Below are positions 1 through 7,112 of a stretch of DNA of 9,742 bases, one piece after another (positions within the stretch are counted from its first letter, which is position 1; the number at the start of each line of letters is the position of its first letter). Source of the DNA: Pseudooctadecabacter sp. (GTDB lineage: Bacteria; Pseudomonadota; Alphaproteobacteria; Rhodobacterales; Rhodobacteraceae); NCBI GenBank assembly GCA_020628265.1, contig JAHDFG010000064.1, forward strand, positions 1 through 9,742, given 5' to 3'. The notes beneath the pieces were generated by a model. It was not told the origin of the DNA. It saw only the letters and a list, made by a program, of their open reading frames with translations, and ran no database searches. The position numbers were made by a program, and so were the translations under genes.

Positions 1-638
1 AATCCGGGGGCGAAATATCGCGGGGTTTTGTAGATGGCGCGGTGCAAAGCCACCAGATCCGGCAGTGGTTCCGATGGCGTCATGACGCGCGGCAAAAGCC
101 AGAAGAGCAGCGGCGCAAACGCTGCCAGTGCGGCCCCGTGCACCATGTAAACGGCCCGCACCCCGCCCCACTGCACCAGGTCCTCCACAAAAAGGGCCAG
201 AAGCGCATAGGCCACACCAAAGAACGTCCCCCACAGGCCCATGACAACGCCCTTGTCCGCAGGCCGCGCCAGCAGCGCCATCATGGTTGGCAGGGCAACA
301 ACGAACAAAAGATGTCCGATCCCTTCGAAAACGCGGGTCGCCATGAACAGTCCGAACGGCATGGGCAGGCCTTGGATCAAGGACACCGAGGCGGACAGGG
401 CCACCGCCACCAGCACCGACCGGCGCGCACCGATCCGTGCCACGACGAACCCCGAAACAGCGCCGCACAGGATGCCCACCACGGACACAGCCGACACAGC
501 CAGTGCCACGGGCGCAGTCGGATAGACCCCTGCCAGATCCGGCAACGTCAACGTCAGTTTCGCGAATTGCGCTGCTGCCAACAGGCCTGTTGTCCATAGG
601 AGCGCGATAAGCGGCCAGTTTGTGTGCTGCGGTGTCAT
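1..638 (-). CDS. MFS transporter, N-terminal part (cut by window edge)
   Basis: The minus strand is open from an ATG at 638 down to position 1, giving about 212 residues of a very hydrophobic protein that begins MTPQHTNWPLIALLWTTGLL. Several alternating membrane segments are visible: about residues 9-27, 44-66, 73-90, 95-122 and later ones. Between the second and third segments lies a good MFS motif A, GAVSGFVVARIGARR (59-73). This supports a 12-helix secondary transporter of the CynX-like or general MFS type; the substrate cannot be told. The C-terminal half lies outside the window. An in-frame TAG four codons upstream restricts the start to this ATG or a GTG two codons earlier, and neither has a clear Shine-Dalgarno sequence. 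The gene is divergent from the vWA gene at 744 across a 105-bp gap. It is unrelated in sequence to the second MFS gene at 4140-5405. The plus-strand frames here are shadows of this gene. Confidence 0.85.
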   Translation of the reverse strand, partial: MTPQHTNWPLIALLWTTGLLAAAQFAKLTLTLPDLAGVYPTAPVALAVSAVSVVGILCGAVSGFVVARIGARRSVLVAVALSASVSLIQGLPMPFGLFMATRVFEGIGHLLFVVALPTMMALLARPADKGVVMGLWGTFFGVAYALLALFVEDLVQWGGVRAVYMVHGAALAAFAPLLFWLLPRVMTPSEPLPDLVALHRAIYKTPRYFAPG

Positions 639-689
639 GGGCACTGGCTACGCCGCGCCGTCCCCCTTCGCAATGGCAAACGTGGCCCC

Positions 690-717
690 TTGCACCATCG
701 CGAAAATCCGGCAAAAT
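690..717 (+). promoter_or_regulatory. possible sigma70-like promoter for the vWA gene
   Basis: A TTGCAC box (690-695), a 16-nt spacer and CAAAAT (712-717) lie just ahead of the vWA ribosome binding site AAAGGA (732-737). The -35 box matches the consensus well and the -10 box matches at four of six positions. A transcript starting near 724 would have a leader of about 20 nt. This is a by-eye match only. The gap (639-743) must also hold the promoter of the divergent MFS gene, for which I could not pick a convincing box. Confidence 0.3.
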
Positions 718-743
718 CAATTCCATTGAACAAAGGAAATTTC

Positions 744-1901
744 ATGCGTCAGACCATCATTTCAATGGTCTTCGCCGTGGGCTTGGCCGCGCCATCCCTT
801 GCCGAAGACACCACCACCATCCTTGTCCTTGACGGCTCTAATTCCATGTGGGGGCAGATCGACGGCGAAGCAAAGATTACGATCGCGCAGCGGGTCATCA
901 CGCGCCTTCTGGACGATCTGCCAGAAGACCAACCCCTCGGGTTGACGGCCTATGGCCACCGTCAGGCTGGTGATTGCTCGGACATCGAAACCATCGTCGC
1001 CCCTGCCACAGGCACCCAAAGCGCGATTGCTGAGGCCGTGCGCAACATCCGCCCAACCGGCAAAACGCCAATGACCGATGCCGTCCGCGCAGCGGCCGAG
1101 GCGATAGGCTACACCGAAACGCCAGCCACTGTGATCCTTGTCTCCGACGGGATCGAAACCTGTGAGGCCGACCCCTGCGCCGCTGCCCGCGCCATGGAAC
1201 AGGCCGGTGTCGACTTCACCGCCCATGTCGTGGGGTTCGCGGTTACGGATGCCGAGGCCCTCGCCCAGTTCCAGTGTCTGGCCGATGAAACCGGCGGGAC
1301 GTTTACATCCGCCAGCGACGGCGACGAACTCGCCCGTGCCTTGGCCGATGCCGCCGCCACACCGGAACCAGCGCCCCTGCCCGCGACCATCATCGACGGC
1401 CCGGACAGCGCCCCTGCGGGCTCGGTCCAGACCTTCACCCTGACGGAAACCTTCAACGACGAGGATTTCTTCGCGATCTTCGATGCAACGGGTGACATGG
1501 TGGATTACCAGACGATCCTTGGCGAAGTGACGTTCACGTTCCAGCTGCCCACCGCAACAGGCACCTACGACCTGAGGGTCCTTAATCAGGGCCGTCGTGA
1601 TGAGGTCCTGGCCCAACGCCCCATCACCCTGACGGAACTGGTCCCCGCCCTCACACCTCCCGCGACGATCAACGCGGGCGAGACGATTTCGGTCGGCTGG
1701 GTCGGTCCCGGAACAGATTGGGATTTCCTGAGCATCGCCGAAGTAGGATCAGGCGGCGGCTACCTCACGGCCTCGGATTACCTGACAGCAGCAAACCCAA
1801 TCACCATCGCAGCCCCCTCCGAGCCGGGGACCTACGAGCTACGCTACATCTACGGCGACAGTCGCGAAGTGCTGGTCATGCAGCTCATCACGGTCGAATA
1901 G
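744..1901 (+). CDS. secreted von Willebrand factor A domain protein with C-terminal beta-repeats
   Basis: A 385-residue protein, probably periplasmic. The ATG at 744 is chosen over an open frame reaching back to 624 because AAAGGA (732-737) lies 6 nt upstream and the protein then starts with a typical signal peptide (MRQTIISMVFAVGLAAPSLA, likely cleavage after residue 20). The vWA domain covers about residues 24-205. Its metal-ion site (MIDAS) looks complete: DGSNS (D30, S32, S34), T108 in the GKTPMTDA loop, and D135 in the LVSDG strand. Four cysteines (78, 140, 145, 178) could form two disulfides, in keeping with export. After a proline-rich linker (about 206-213) come two related beta-sandwich-like repeats (about 214-297 and 298-385), each ending in a P-x-x-x-G-T-Y-[DE]-L-R-type strand. 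Such repeats are common in alphaproteobacterial vWA proteins and are probably binding modules. Ligand and role are unknown. The gene is monocistronic, with a terminator directly at its stop. Confidence 0.9.
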   Translation: MRQTIISMVFAVGLAAPSLAEDTTTILVLDGSNSMWGQIDGEAKITIAQRVITRLLDDLPEDQPLGLTAYGHRQAGDCSDIETIVAPATGTQSAIAEAVRNIRPTGKTPMTDAVRAAAEAIGYTETPATVILVSDGIETCEADPCAAARAMEQAGVDFTAHVVGFAVTDAEALAQFQCLADETGGTFTSASDGDELARALADAAATPEPAPLPATIIDGPDSAPAGSVQTFTLTETFNDEDFFAIFDATGDMVDYQTILGEVTFTFQLPTATGTYDLRVLNQGRRDEVLAQRPITLTELVPALTPPATINAGETISVGWVGPGTDWDFLSIAEVGSGGGYLTASDYLTAANPITIAAPSEPGTYELRYIYGDSREVLVMQLITVE

Positions 1902-1942
1902 AAAGAAGGGCCAGACCCCTCTCAGGTCTGGCCCTTTCTTTT
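1902..1942 (+). terminator. intrinsic terminator of the vWA gene, possibly bidirectional
   Basis: Directly after the vWA stop codon, AAGGGCCAGACC (1906-1917) pairs perfectly with GGTCTGGCCCTT (1925-1936) around a 7-nt loop. It runs into the T-rich tract TTTCTTTT (1935-1942). The left flank GAAAGAA would give a shorter T-rich tail on the minus strand, so the hairpin may also stop transcripts coming from lpdA, which converges on this site. Confidence 0.85.
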
Positions 1943-1950
1943 CCGGCAGG

Positions 1951-1974
1951 CACCAAATTTATATAAATTTGGTG
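1951..1974. repeat. 24-bp perfect AT-rich palindrome between convergent genes
   Basis: CACCAAATTT-ATAT-AAATTTGGTG is an exact palindrome: two 10-bp arms around ATAT, the whole equal to its own reverse complement. It lies 7 bp beyond the lpdA stop codon and 8 bp beyond the vWA terminator tail. As RNA from lpdA it could form a 10-bp stem with a 4-nt loop, but no T-tract follows on that strand, so it is not a standard intrinsic terminator. It could protect the 3' end of the lpdA mRNA, assist termination, or bind a protein. The very low G+C against GC-rich surroundings makes it stand out. Confidence 0.7.
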
Positions 1975-1981
1975 GTCCACG

Positions 1982-3376
1982 TCACATGTGGATGACGCGG
2001 TCATAGGCGTCCAGCACGCTTTCATGCATCATCTCGGACAGGGTCGGATGCGGGAAGACGGTTTCCATCAGGTCCTCTTCCGTTGTCTCCAGCTTGCGTC
2101 CAATGACATAGCCTTGGATCATCTCCGTGACTTCGGCGCCCACCATATGCGCGCCCAGCAATTCACCCGTCTTTTCGTCGAAAATGGTCTTAACCATTCC
2201 CTCGGGCTCACCCAGCGCAATGGCCTTGCCGTTGCCGATGAAGGGGAAGCGGCCCACCTTGATTTTGTAGCCCAGCTCTTTCGCCTTGGCTTCGGTGTAG
2301 CCCACGGATGCGACCTGCGGATGGCAATAGGTGCAGCCCGCAATGCTTTCGGGTTTCACCGGATGCACGTTGTTCTTGCCGCCAATCAGATCCGCGACCA
2401 TCACGCCTTCATGGGAGGCCTTGTGTGCCAGCCACGGGGCACCGGCGATGTCACCGATGGCATAAAGCCCGTCGACGCCCGTGCGGCAGTAGGCATCTGT
2501 CACAACATGGGTGCGGTCGATCTTCACGCCCAGCTCTTCCAGACCCAGACCCTCGACATTGCCGACGATACCGACGGCGGAAATCACCGTGTCGAACTCC
2601 ATCTTCTCGACCTTGCCGCCGGTTTCAATATGGGCTGTCACCTTGCCCTTAGCGCGGTCCAGCTGCTTGACCATGGATTTCTCCATGATCTTCATGCCCT
2701 GCTTTTCAAACTGCTTCTTGGCGAACTTGGAAATCTCTTCGTCTTCCACGGGCAGCACGCGGTCCATGACCTCAACCACGGTCGTATCCGCGCCCAAGGT
2801 GTTGTAGAAGCTGGCAAATTCGATGCCGATCGCACCGGACCCGATGACCAGCAGCTTCTTGGGCATATGCGGCGGCTGCAGCGCGTCCTTATACGTCCAG
2901 ACCAGCTCACCATCGCCCTCAAGACCGGGCAATTCACGGGCCCGTGCGCCGGTGGCCAGAACGATGTTCTTGGCCGTCAGCTCTTCGGTGCCCTTATCTG
3001 TTTTCACGGCAACCTTGCCCTTGGCGGGGATCGTGGCCTCACCCATGATGACGGTGACTTTGTTCTTCTTCAGAAGATGGCCAACGCCGCCCGACAGCTG
3101 CCCCGCTACCCCGCGAGAACGTTTCACGACAGCTTCAAGATCATAGTCGGCACCCTGAACAGATAGGCCGAAATCCTTGGCGCGGTGCATCAGGTGGAAC
3201 ACCTCGGCAGAGCGCAACATGGCCTTCGTCGGGATACAGCCCCAGTTCAGGCAGATGCCACCCAGATGTTCGCGCTCAACCACGGCAACCTTCAGGCCCA
3301 GTTGTGCCCCACGGATCGCTGCAACATATCCACCCGGACCGGCACCGATAACGACCATATCAAAGTTCTGAGCCAC
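1982..3376 (-). CDS. lpdA: dihydrolipoamide dehydrogenase (E3), PDH-type
   Basis: The FAD enzyme that reoxidises dihydrolipoamide on 2-oxoacid dehydrogenase complexes and passes the electrons to NAD+; cytoplasmic. About 464 residues, the usual family length. Seen in order: the N-terminal FAD-binding GAGPGG; the redox-active disulfide CLNWGCIPTK (Cys 42 and 47 from the start used here); the NAD-binding VIGSGAIGIEFASF; the second FAD motif GLYAIGDIAG; and the C-terminal dimerisation domain with the catalytic pair HPTLSE (His 443, Glu 448). The W in CLNWGC is, from memory, typical of the E3 that serves pyruvate dehydrogenase in alphaproteobacteria, whereas the oxoglutarate complex E3 usually has CLNVGCIPSK; that assignment is inference. 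The start is GTG at 3376: AGGAGG (3385-3390) stands 8 nt away, while the in-frame GTG at 3382 is only 2 nt from it. No E1 or E2 gene lies in the window. The gap upstream holds a likely promoter and operator, so it can be transcribed alone. Confidence 0.96.
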   Translation of the reverse strand: MAQNFDMVVIGAGPGGYVAAIRGAQLGLKVAVVEREHLGGICLNWGCIPTKAMLRSAEVFHLMHRAKDFGLSVQGADYDLEAVVKRSRGVAGQLSGGVGHLLKKNKVTVIMGEATIPAKGKVAVKTDKGTEELTAKNIVLATGARARELPGLEGDGELVWTYKDALQPPHMPKKLLVIGSGAIGIEFASFYNTLGADTTVVEVMDRVLPVEDEEISKFAKKQFEKQGMKIMEKSMVKQLDRAKGKVTAHIETGGKVEKMEFDTVISAVGIVGNVEGLGLEELGVKIDRTHVVTDAYCRTGVDGLYAIGDIAGAPWLAHKASHEGVMVADLIGGKNNVHPVKPESIAGCTYCHPQVASVGYTEAKAKELGYKIKVGRFPFIGNGKAIALGEPEGMVKTIFDEKTGELLGAHMVGAEVTEMIQGYVIGRKLETTEEDLMETVFPHPTLSEMMHESVLDAYDRVIHM

Positions 3377-3384
3377 GCTCACGT

Positions 3385-3390
3385 CCTCCT
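3385..3390 (-). promoter_or_regulatory. Shine-Dalgarno sequence that decides the lpdA start
   Basis: A perfect AGGAGG on the minus strand. Two in-frame GTG codons follow: one 2 nt away (3382) and one 8 nt away (3376). Normal ribosome spacing favours the second, which trims two residues from the longest frame. Confidence 0.75.
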
Positions 3391-3399
3391 CATCTCAAG

Positions 3400-3419
3400 T
3401 TAGTTTAGCATTAAACTAA
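3400..3419. promoter_or_regulatory. inverted repeat, probable operator of lpdA
   Basis: TTAGTTTA-GCAT-TAAACTAA has two perfect 8-bp arms with a 4-bp centre. It lies 9 bp upstream of the lpdA Shine-Dalgarno sequence and abuts the proposed -10 box. Size and symmetry suit a dimeric helix-turn-helix repressor (MarR-type sites often look like this), but the regulator is not in the window and its identity is inference. As RNA it could also form a short hairpin in the lpdA leader. Confidence 0.55.
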
Positions 3420-3445
3420 TATCTGACGCAGAACCAGTGACCCAA
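3418..3445 (-). promoter_or_regulatory. possible sigma70-like promoter for lpdA
   Basis: On the minus strand, TTGGGT (3445-3440), a 16-nt spacer and GATATT (3423-3418) resemble -35 and -10 boxes. The -10 box overlaps the edge of the inverted repeat at 3400-3419, and transcription would begin within that repeat, a layout suited to repression. By-eye match only. Confidence 0.35.
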
Positions 3446-3484
3446 CGGCAATCCTGCTATGCAACAACGTCGCAGGTCGAAGGG

Positions 3485-4060
3485 TCAGGCGTCCGCCGTC
3501 ACCTCCCTCAATGCCGCGGCATAGCCCTCATCCGCGATCCAGGCCGCTTCGGCCTCGGTCGTCTTTCGGCCCAAAGCCTCATTTCGATAGGGAAAACGAC
3601 CGAATTTCCGAATGATATGGCGGTGAGCACGAGCATGTCGCAGGTTGTCAGCACCTTCGTCGGGCATCCGCGTCGCCATCAGGCGCACGCATCGGTCCTG
3701 ATCTATCAGGTTCTCCGAATGCATCATCGGCATATAGAAGAACTGCCGCTCGGGTTCGGGGATGACCATATCCCACTTGCGATCAACAGCCCCCTTGGCC
3801 GCGGCCAGCGCACTGCGGTCGGTGGCAAAGGCCCGCCCCTCGCCGCGCCACATGTTGCGCGGCAACTGATCGGTCAGGATCAAATAGCCCAAGACACCCT
3901 TGGGCGAGGTCAGCCATAGTCCCAGAGCCCCCTCGCAGGCCTCTTTCCAAAGCGGGGCAAACCGGTCGCGCACTTGGGCATCCAACTCTTCCCCACCTGC
4001 ATACCATCCCTTTGGGCCGACCTCCTCAACCCAGTATGCGATCACATCATCCGGTGTCAT
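3485..4060 (-). CDS. DUF924 family protein
   Basis: 191 residues, the usual size for this family (COG3803/DUF924), an all-helical, TPR-like cytoplasmic protein whose biochemical role is not established. The recognisable blocks are: N-terminal VIAYWVEEVGPKGWYAGG (about 6-23), LILTDQLPRNMWRGEGRAF (about 60-78), the ERQFFYMPMMHSENL block (about 104-118), and C-terminal HIIRKFGRFPYRNEALGR (about 148-165). The order and wording of these blocks make the family call firm. The start at 4060 is backed by GGAGG 7 nt upstream. It lies 79 bp downstream of the MFS stop and 108 bp upstream of the lpdA start, on the same strand as both. Co-transcription with lpdA is possible, but lpdA seems to have its own promoter. 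No function can be deduced from the context. Confidence 0.93.
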   Translation of the reverse strand: MTPDDVIAYWVEEVGPKGWYAGGEELDAQVRDRFAPLWKEACEGALGLWLTSPKGVLGYLILTDQLPRNMWRGEGRAFATDRSALAAAKGAVDRKWDMVIPEPERQFFYMPMMHSENLIDQDRCVRLMATRMPDEGADNLRHARAHRHIIRKFGRFPYRNEALGRKTTEAEAAWIADEGYAAALREVTADA

Positions 4061-4139
4061 ACCCTGCCCTCCCCGCAGCGAACACTCATTACAAGTCGGA
4101 CCGTGGCAGACGGATCAAGCCCATGCAATGCTTAGGTTT

Positions 4140-5405
4140 TTAGGCCTCTTCGGATTGGCGGTCTTCGATCTCGGTTTCGATGTAGATCTCTTGCGCCATG
4201 TCCACGGCAACAGGGGACGCACTGGCCATAACGGGCGTGTAGGACACCTGATCCTCGACCGCCGTATCGCTGGGACGTTGCAGCGTCCGCAACAGACCGT
4301 AACCCGCCATGGCCAGCATCAGCACGGCCACCACGACCCAGAACGCAAACTCCCCAAAGACGCCCATGACCCAACCGATCAGGATCGGCCCCATGATGGC
4401 CCCCACCCCGTTGATGAAGATGAAACCAGCCGAGGCCGCTGGCATTTCCTCATGTTCCAGAAAGTCGTTCGCATAGGCGATATAAAGCGCATAAAGCGGG
4501 TTCGACGTGCCGCCCACCAAGGCCGCCCCGACCAACAGCGGCACAAAGGCATTGCCCGACAGTGCCGCCAGCAGCGCCCCGCCGCCGCCCAATGACGCAA
4601 CAAAGATAATCAACCAACGACGGTCCATGCGGTCCGACAGCCATCCAATCGGGTATTGTGCGGCCAGCGCCGCGATGTAGATCACAGACACCAGCAATGA
4701 AATCTGTGCCACGGTCAGACCCACCGCGGTCCCGTAAACCGCGACCATCCCGAACTGGGCCGCGAAAACACCACCCAGCAGGAACATGCCGACAGACGCC
4801 AGCGGTGATGTTTCGATCAGATTGCGCAGGCGCATGGGCTTGGTGGCATCGAACGCGGGTGTCGGCTGCACCGACAACAGGATGGGCGCAAAGGCGAGGC
4901 TCACCAGAACCGACGGCACGATAAACAGCACGAACCCCTCGACATCGCCGATGCTCAGGATGCCTTGCGCAACCACGATCCCGCTCATCTGTGCGAGCAT
5001 GTATAGCGACAGCGACTGGCCGCGGTTCTCGTTGGTGGCCGAATTGTTCAGCCAGCTTTCGGCCGTCACATAGACGCCGGAAAAGCAGAATCCGATGATG
5101 ATGCGGCCCAGAGTCCAAGCCCAGACTTCAACCAGCACAGGGTACAGGATCAGGATTGCCGAGATCGTAGACCCCAGCGCCGCAAAGACGCGCACATGGC
5201 CCACCCTGCGGATCATCTCAGGTGCAAGGCGCGACCCGCCCAGAAAGCCCACGAAATAGGCCGACATGACGATCGACATCTCGAAGGTCGAAAACTCTTC
5301 CACGCCCCCGCGCACACCCAGCAGCGTGCCTTGCAGCCCGTTGCCGACCATCAGCATGAACATGCCCAAAAACAGCGCCCAAGACGCCACGAATACCTTA
5401 ACCAT
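4140..5405 (-). CDS. MFS transporter, YcaD-like
   Basis: 421 residues from the ATG at 5405, chosen because AAAGGA stands 6 nt upstream and the first membrane helix then starts at once (MVKVFVASWALFLGMFMLMV). The frame extends to 5492, but that start has no ribosome binding site and adds a polar stretch. About twelve hydrophobic segments fit an inner-membrane major facilitator. A diverged motif A follows helix 2 (GFLGGSRLAPEMIRRVG, 53-69). R101 lies in helix 4, followed by ESWLNNSATNENRGQ (116-130), which closely resembles the corresponding stretch of Escherichia coli YcaD. The second half carries YPIGWLSDRMDRRW, the repeated motif A. The C-terminal tail of about 50 residues is hydrophilic and acidic (IETEIEDRQSEEA). 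The substrate is unknown. It lies 141 bp downstream of the ABC-F gene; that gap contains an inverted repeat, so it may have its own promoter. Confidence 0.92.
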   Translation of the reverse strand: MVKVFVASWALFLGMFMLMVGNGLQGTLLGVRGGVEEFSTFEMSIVMSAYFVGFLGGSRLAPEMIRRVGHVRVFAALGSTISAILILYPVLVEVWAWTLGRIIIGFCFSGVYVTAESWLNNSATNENRGQSLSLYMLAQMSGIVVAQGILSIGDVEGFVLFIVPSVLVSLAFAPILLSVQPTPAFDATKPMRLRNLIETSPLASVGMFLLGGVFAAQFGMVAVYGTAVGLTVAQISLLVSVIYIAALAAQYPIGWLSDRMDRRWLIIFVASLGGGGALLAALSGNAFVPLLVGAALVGGTSNPLYALYIAYANDFLEHEEMPAASAGFIFINGVGAIMGPILIGWVMGVFGEFAFWVVVAVLMLAMAGYGLLRTLQRPSDTAVEDQVSYTPVMASASPVAVDMAQEIYIETEIEDRQSEEA

Positions 5406-5471
5406 CGCCTGTCCTTTCAGACCGGTGTGTCTTTGCAAGGACCAACTAAGGCCCCCCTCTTTGCTTGTCGC

Positions 5472-5532
5472 CCCTAAAGACGACGCGCCCATGACGCAAT
5501 GGGGCGTTTGGAACTGCGCTATTACTTTAGGG
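5472..5532. repeat. nested inverted repeat in the ABC-F/MFS gap
   Basis: CCCTAAAG (5472-5479) and CTTTAGGG (5525-5532) are perfect 8-bp arms 45 bp apart. Between them a smaller, imperfect repeat (CGCCCAT ... ATGGGGCG, about 5486-5506) could form an inner hairpin. The element lies between the ABC-F stop (5547) and the MFS start (5405). No T-tract follows on the minus strand, so a simple terminator is unlikely; an operator or mRNA leader structure is possible. Some of this may be chance. Confidence 0.35.
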
Positions 5533-5546
5533 CGGGTGGCGGCGCA

Positions 5547-7070
5547 TTAGGCGGGATCTTGCGTCATTTGGGCCTCTAGAAAAGGTTCGGGACTGTCCAC
5601 TTCGACCAGCCGTTTGCCCTCGATCAGCCAGAACCGGCTGCCGACGTTGCGCAGGAAACTGCGGTCGTGGCTGACCAGCAGGCAAGAGACGTTGTGGGCA
5701 ATCAGTTCAGCCTCAAGCGCCTCCTGCCCCTCGATATCAAGGTGGTTGGTCGGCTCGTCCAGCAGGTAGAAGTTGGGGCCCGCAAGCCGCAACAAAAGCA
5801 TCGCAAGGCGCGCGCGCTGCCCGCCGGACAGGGCTGTCATCTTGGTGTCCTGCATGCAGATTTCGACACCGGCCCCCGCCAATACGGCTCTTGCCCGCTG
5901 GTCCCCGATGTCAAAGTCACGGGTGACCGCTTGCATCGGCGTATCTGAAGGATCAAGTTGGGACAAATGTTGGTCGGAATAGGCAGGCACCACAGACGGG
6001 GCCACCTTGATCGGGCCGTCCCCTCCCTGCAAGGCGGCGGCCACGGCCTTGATCAGTCGCGTCTTGCCCGCGCCATTGGCCCCAAGCAGCACCACCCGTT
6101 CCCCCTGTCCAATCCACTTTTGCCCCGTGCGATACAGCAAACGCCCATCGGGCGTCTCAACAGACAGGTCATTCAACGTCATCAACGCCTTGGCATGGGT
6201 TCCCGAATTGACCAGCCGGATATCCCCCGCGCCTTTCTCGGTATGCGCAGGCTTGGCCGCAGCCTCCAGCTTGTTGGCCCGTTCGGTCAGCTGCTTGGTC
6301 TTGTTCACCAACAGGTCAGAGCCGGAGTTGATCCCGATGTTCTTCAGCTTTGCCGCCTGCCGCCTGAGCTGCTGCGCCTTTCCCAGATCATTGGCAAAGC
6401 GGCGCGCGTCCGCGGCATCCGCCTCCTCCAAAGCCGCCCGCGCAGTGGTAAAGGACAGCGAAAAATCGCGGCTCCGCTCGGCCCGCAAAAACACGGTGCG
6501 CGTAGTCACCGCATCCAGAAACGCGCGATCATGGGACGTGATGACCACAGCCACCCCGCGCGGCAATTGCCCCAGCCACTCCTGCAAGAGGCCAATCCGG
6601 TGCAAATCCAGATGGTTCGTCGGCTCGTCCAGCAACAGCACGTCCGGCTCCGTCACCCATGCAGACGCCAGCATGGCCGTGCGCTGCCATCCGCCACTCA
6701 ACTCGCCAAGCAGACGGTGCTGCAAATCGTAAGGCACGGACAGTTCATCCAAGGCCACATCCACCCGCCAGCTTTCGTATTCGGCGGTCTCGGGCGGCAG
6801 ATGCGCCAGCACGAAATCATAAAGCGTCTGCGCCTCGGCCCCCTCGGGCAGGTATTGCGCAACATGGCCGATCCGCAGCCCACGGGCGCGGGTGATGTCG
6901 CCGCGGGTCGGCTCAACCGCGCCAGTCAGACAACCCAACAGCGTGGTCTTGCCGCGCCCGTTGGCGGCCACCAGACCGATACGCTCCCCCTTGCCGATCG
7001 TCAGATCAAGGTCGGAAAACAGGGGCTCCCCCAGCGTCACGCCAAGAGATTTGAGATTGATAAGTGTCAT
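5547..7070 (-). CDS. ABC-F family ATPase (duplicated ATP-binding cassettes, no membrane domain)
   Basis: 507 residues with two complete ABC ATPase domains and no transmembrane segment, the hallmark of ABC-F proteins, which act on the ribosome as translation factors or antibiotic-protection proteins. Domain 1: Walker A AANGRGKTT (35-43), signature LSGGW (124-128), Walker B plus NHLD (144-155), switch His 180. Domain 2: Walker A GANGAGKT (330-337), signature LSGGQ (414-418), Walker B LLDEPTNHLD (436-445), switch SHDRSF. A charged interdomain linker (about 205-290) has the helical, Lys/Arg/Gln-rich look of the ribosome-contacting P-site tRNA interaction motif. The spacing from Walker A to signature in domain 1 (about 80 residues) leaves no room for the 'arm' insertion of EttA, and there is no long C-terminal extension as in Uup. 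The subfamily is undecided. The ATG at 7070 is chosen because the conserved core starts there; AAAAGG lies 9 nt upstream. The frame extends to 7181 but without a ribosome binding site. Confidence 0.93.
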   Translation of the reverse strand: MTLINLKSLGVTLGEPLFSDLDLTIGKGERIGLVAANGRGKTTLLGCLTGAVEPTRGDITRARGLRIGHVAQYLPEGAEAQTLYDFVLAHLPPETAEYESWRVDVALDELSVPYDLQHRLLGELSGGWQRTAMLASAWVTEPDVLLLDEPTNHLDLHRIGLLQEWLGQLPRGVAVVITSHDRAFLDAVTTRTVFLRAERSRDFSLSFTTARAALEEADAADARRFANDLGKAQQLRRQAAKLKNIGINSGSDLLVNKTKQLTERANKLEAAAKPAHTEKGAGDIRLVNSGTHAKALMTLNDLSVETPDGRLLYRTGQKWIGQGERVVLLGANGAGKTRLIKAVAAALQGGDGPIKVAPSVVPAYSDQHLSQLDPSDTPMQAVTRDFDIGDQRARAVLAGAGVEICMQDTKMTALSGGQRARLAMLLLRLAGPNFYLLDEPTNHLDIEGQEALEAELIAHNVSCLLVSHDRSFLRNVGSRFWLIEGKRLVEVDSPEPFLEAQMTQDPA

Positions 7071-7112
7071 GTGAAAAAGCCTTTTGGGTACGCCACATCG
7101 CGTGGCCAGAAA

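Noticed and set aside
42..599. Plus-strand open frame of 185 codons at the left edge
   Set aside because: Its composition (His, Arg, Gln repeats) is that of a shadow; the minus strand encodes MFS helices with motif A throughout.
624..743. Upstream extension of the vWA frame to 624
   Set aside because: It has no ribosome binding site, overlaps the divergent MFS start, and would bury the signal peptide. The ATG at 744 has AAAGGA 6 nt upstream.
762..1616. Long minus-strand open frame opposite the vWA gene (284 codons)
   Set aside because: It is a shadow of the vWA gene with Gly/Arg-rich low-information content. The signal peptide and MIDAS residues fix the plus strand as coding.
1988..3166. 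Long plus-strand open frame opposite lpdA (392 codons)
   Set aside because: It is a shadow of lpdA: rich in His, Arg and Ala with no recognisable domain, and common opposite GC-rich genes.
5406..5492. Upstream extension of the YcaD-like MFS frame to 5492
   Set aside because: It has no SD and adds a polar segment before the first helix. The ATG at 5405 has AAAGGA at good spacing.
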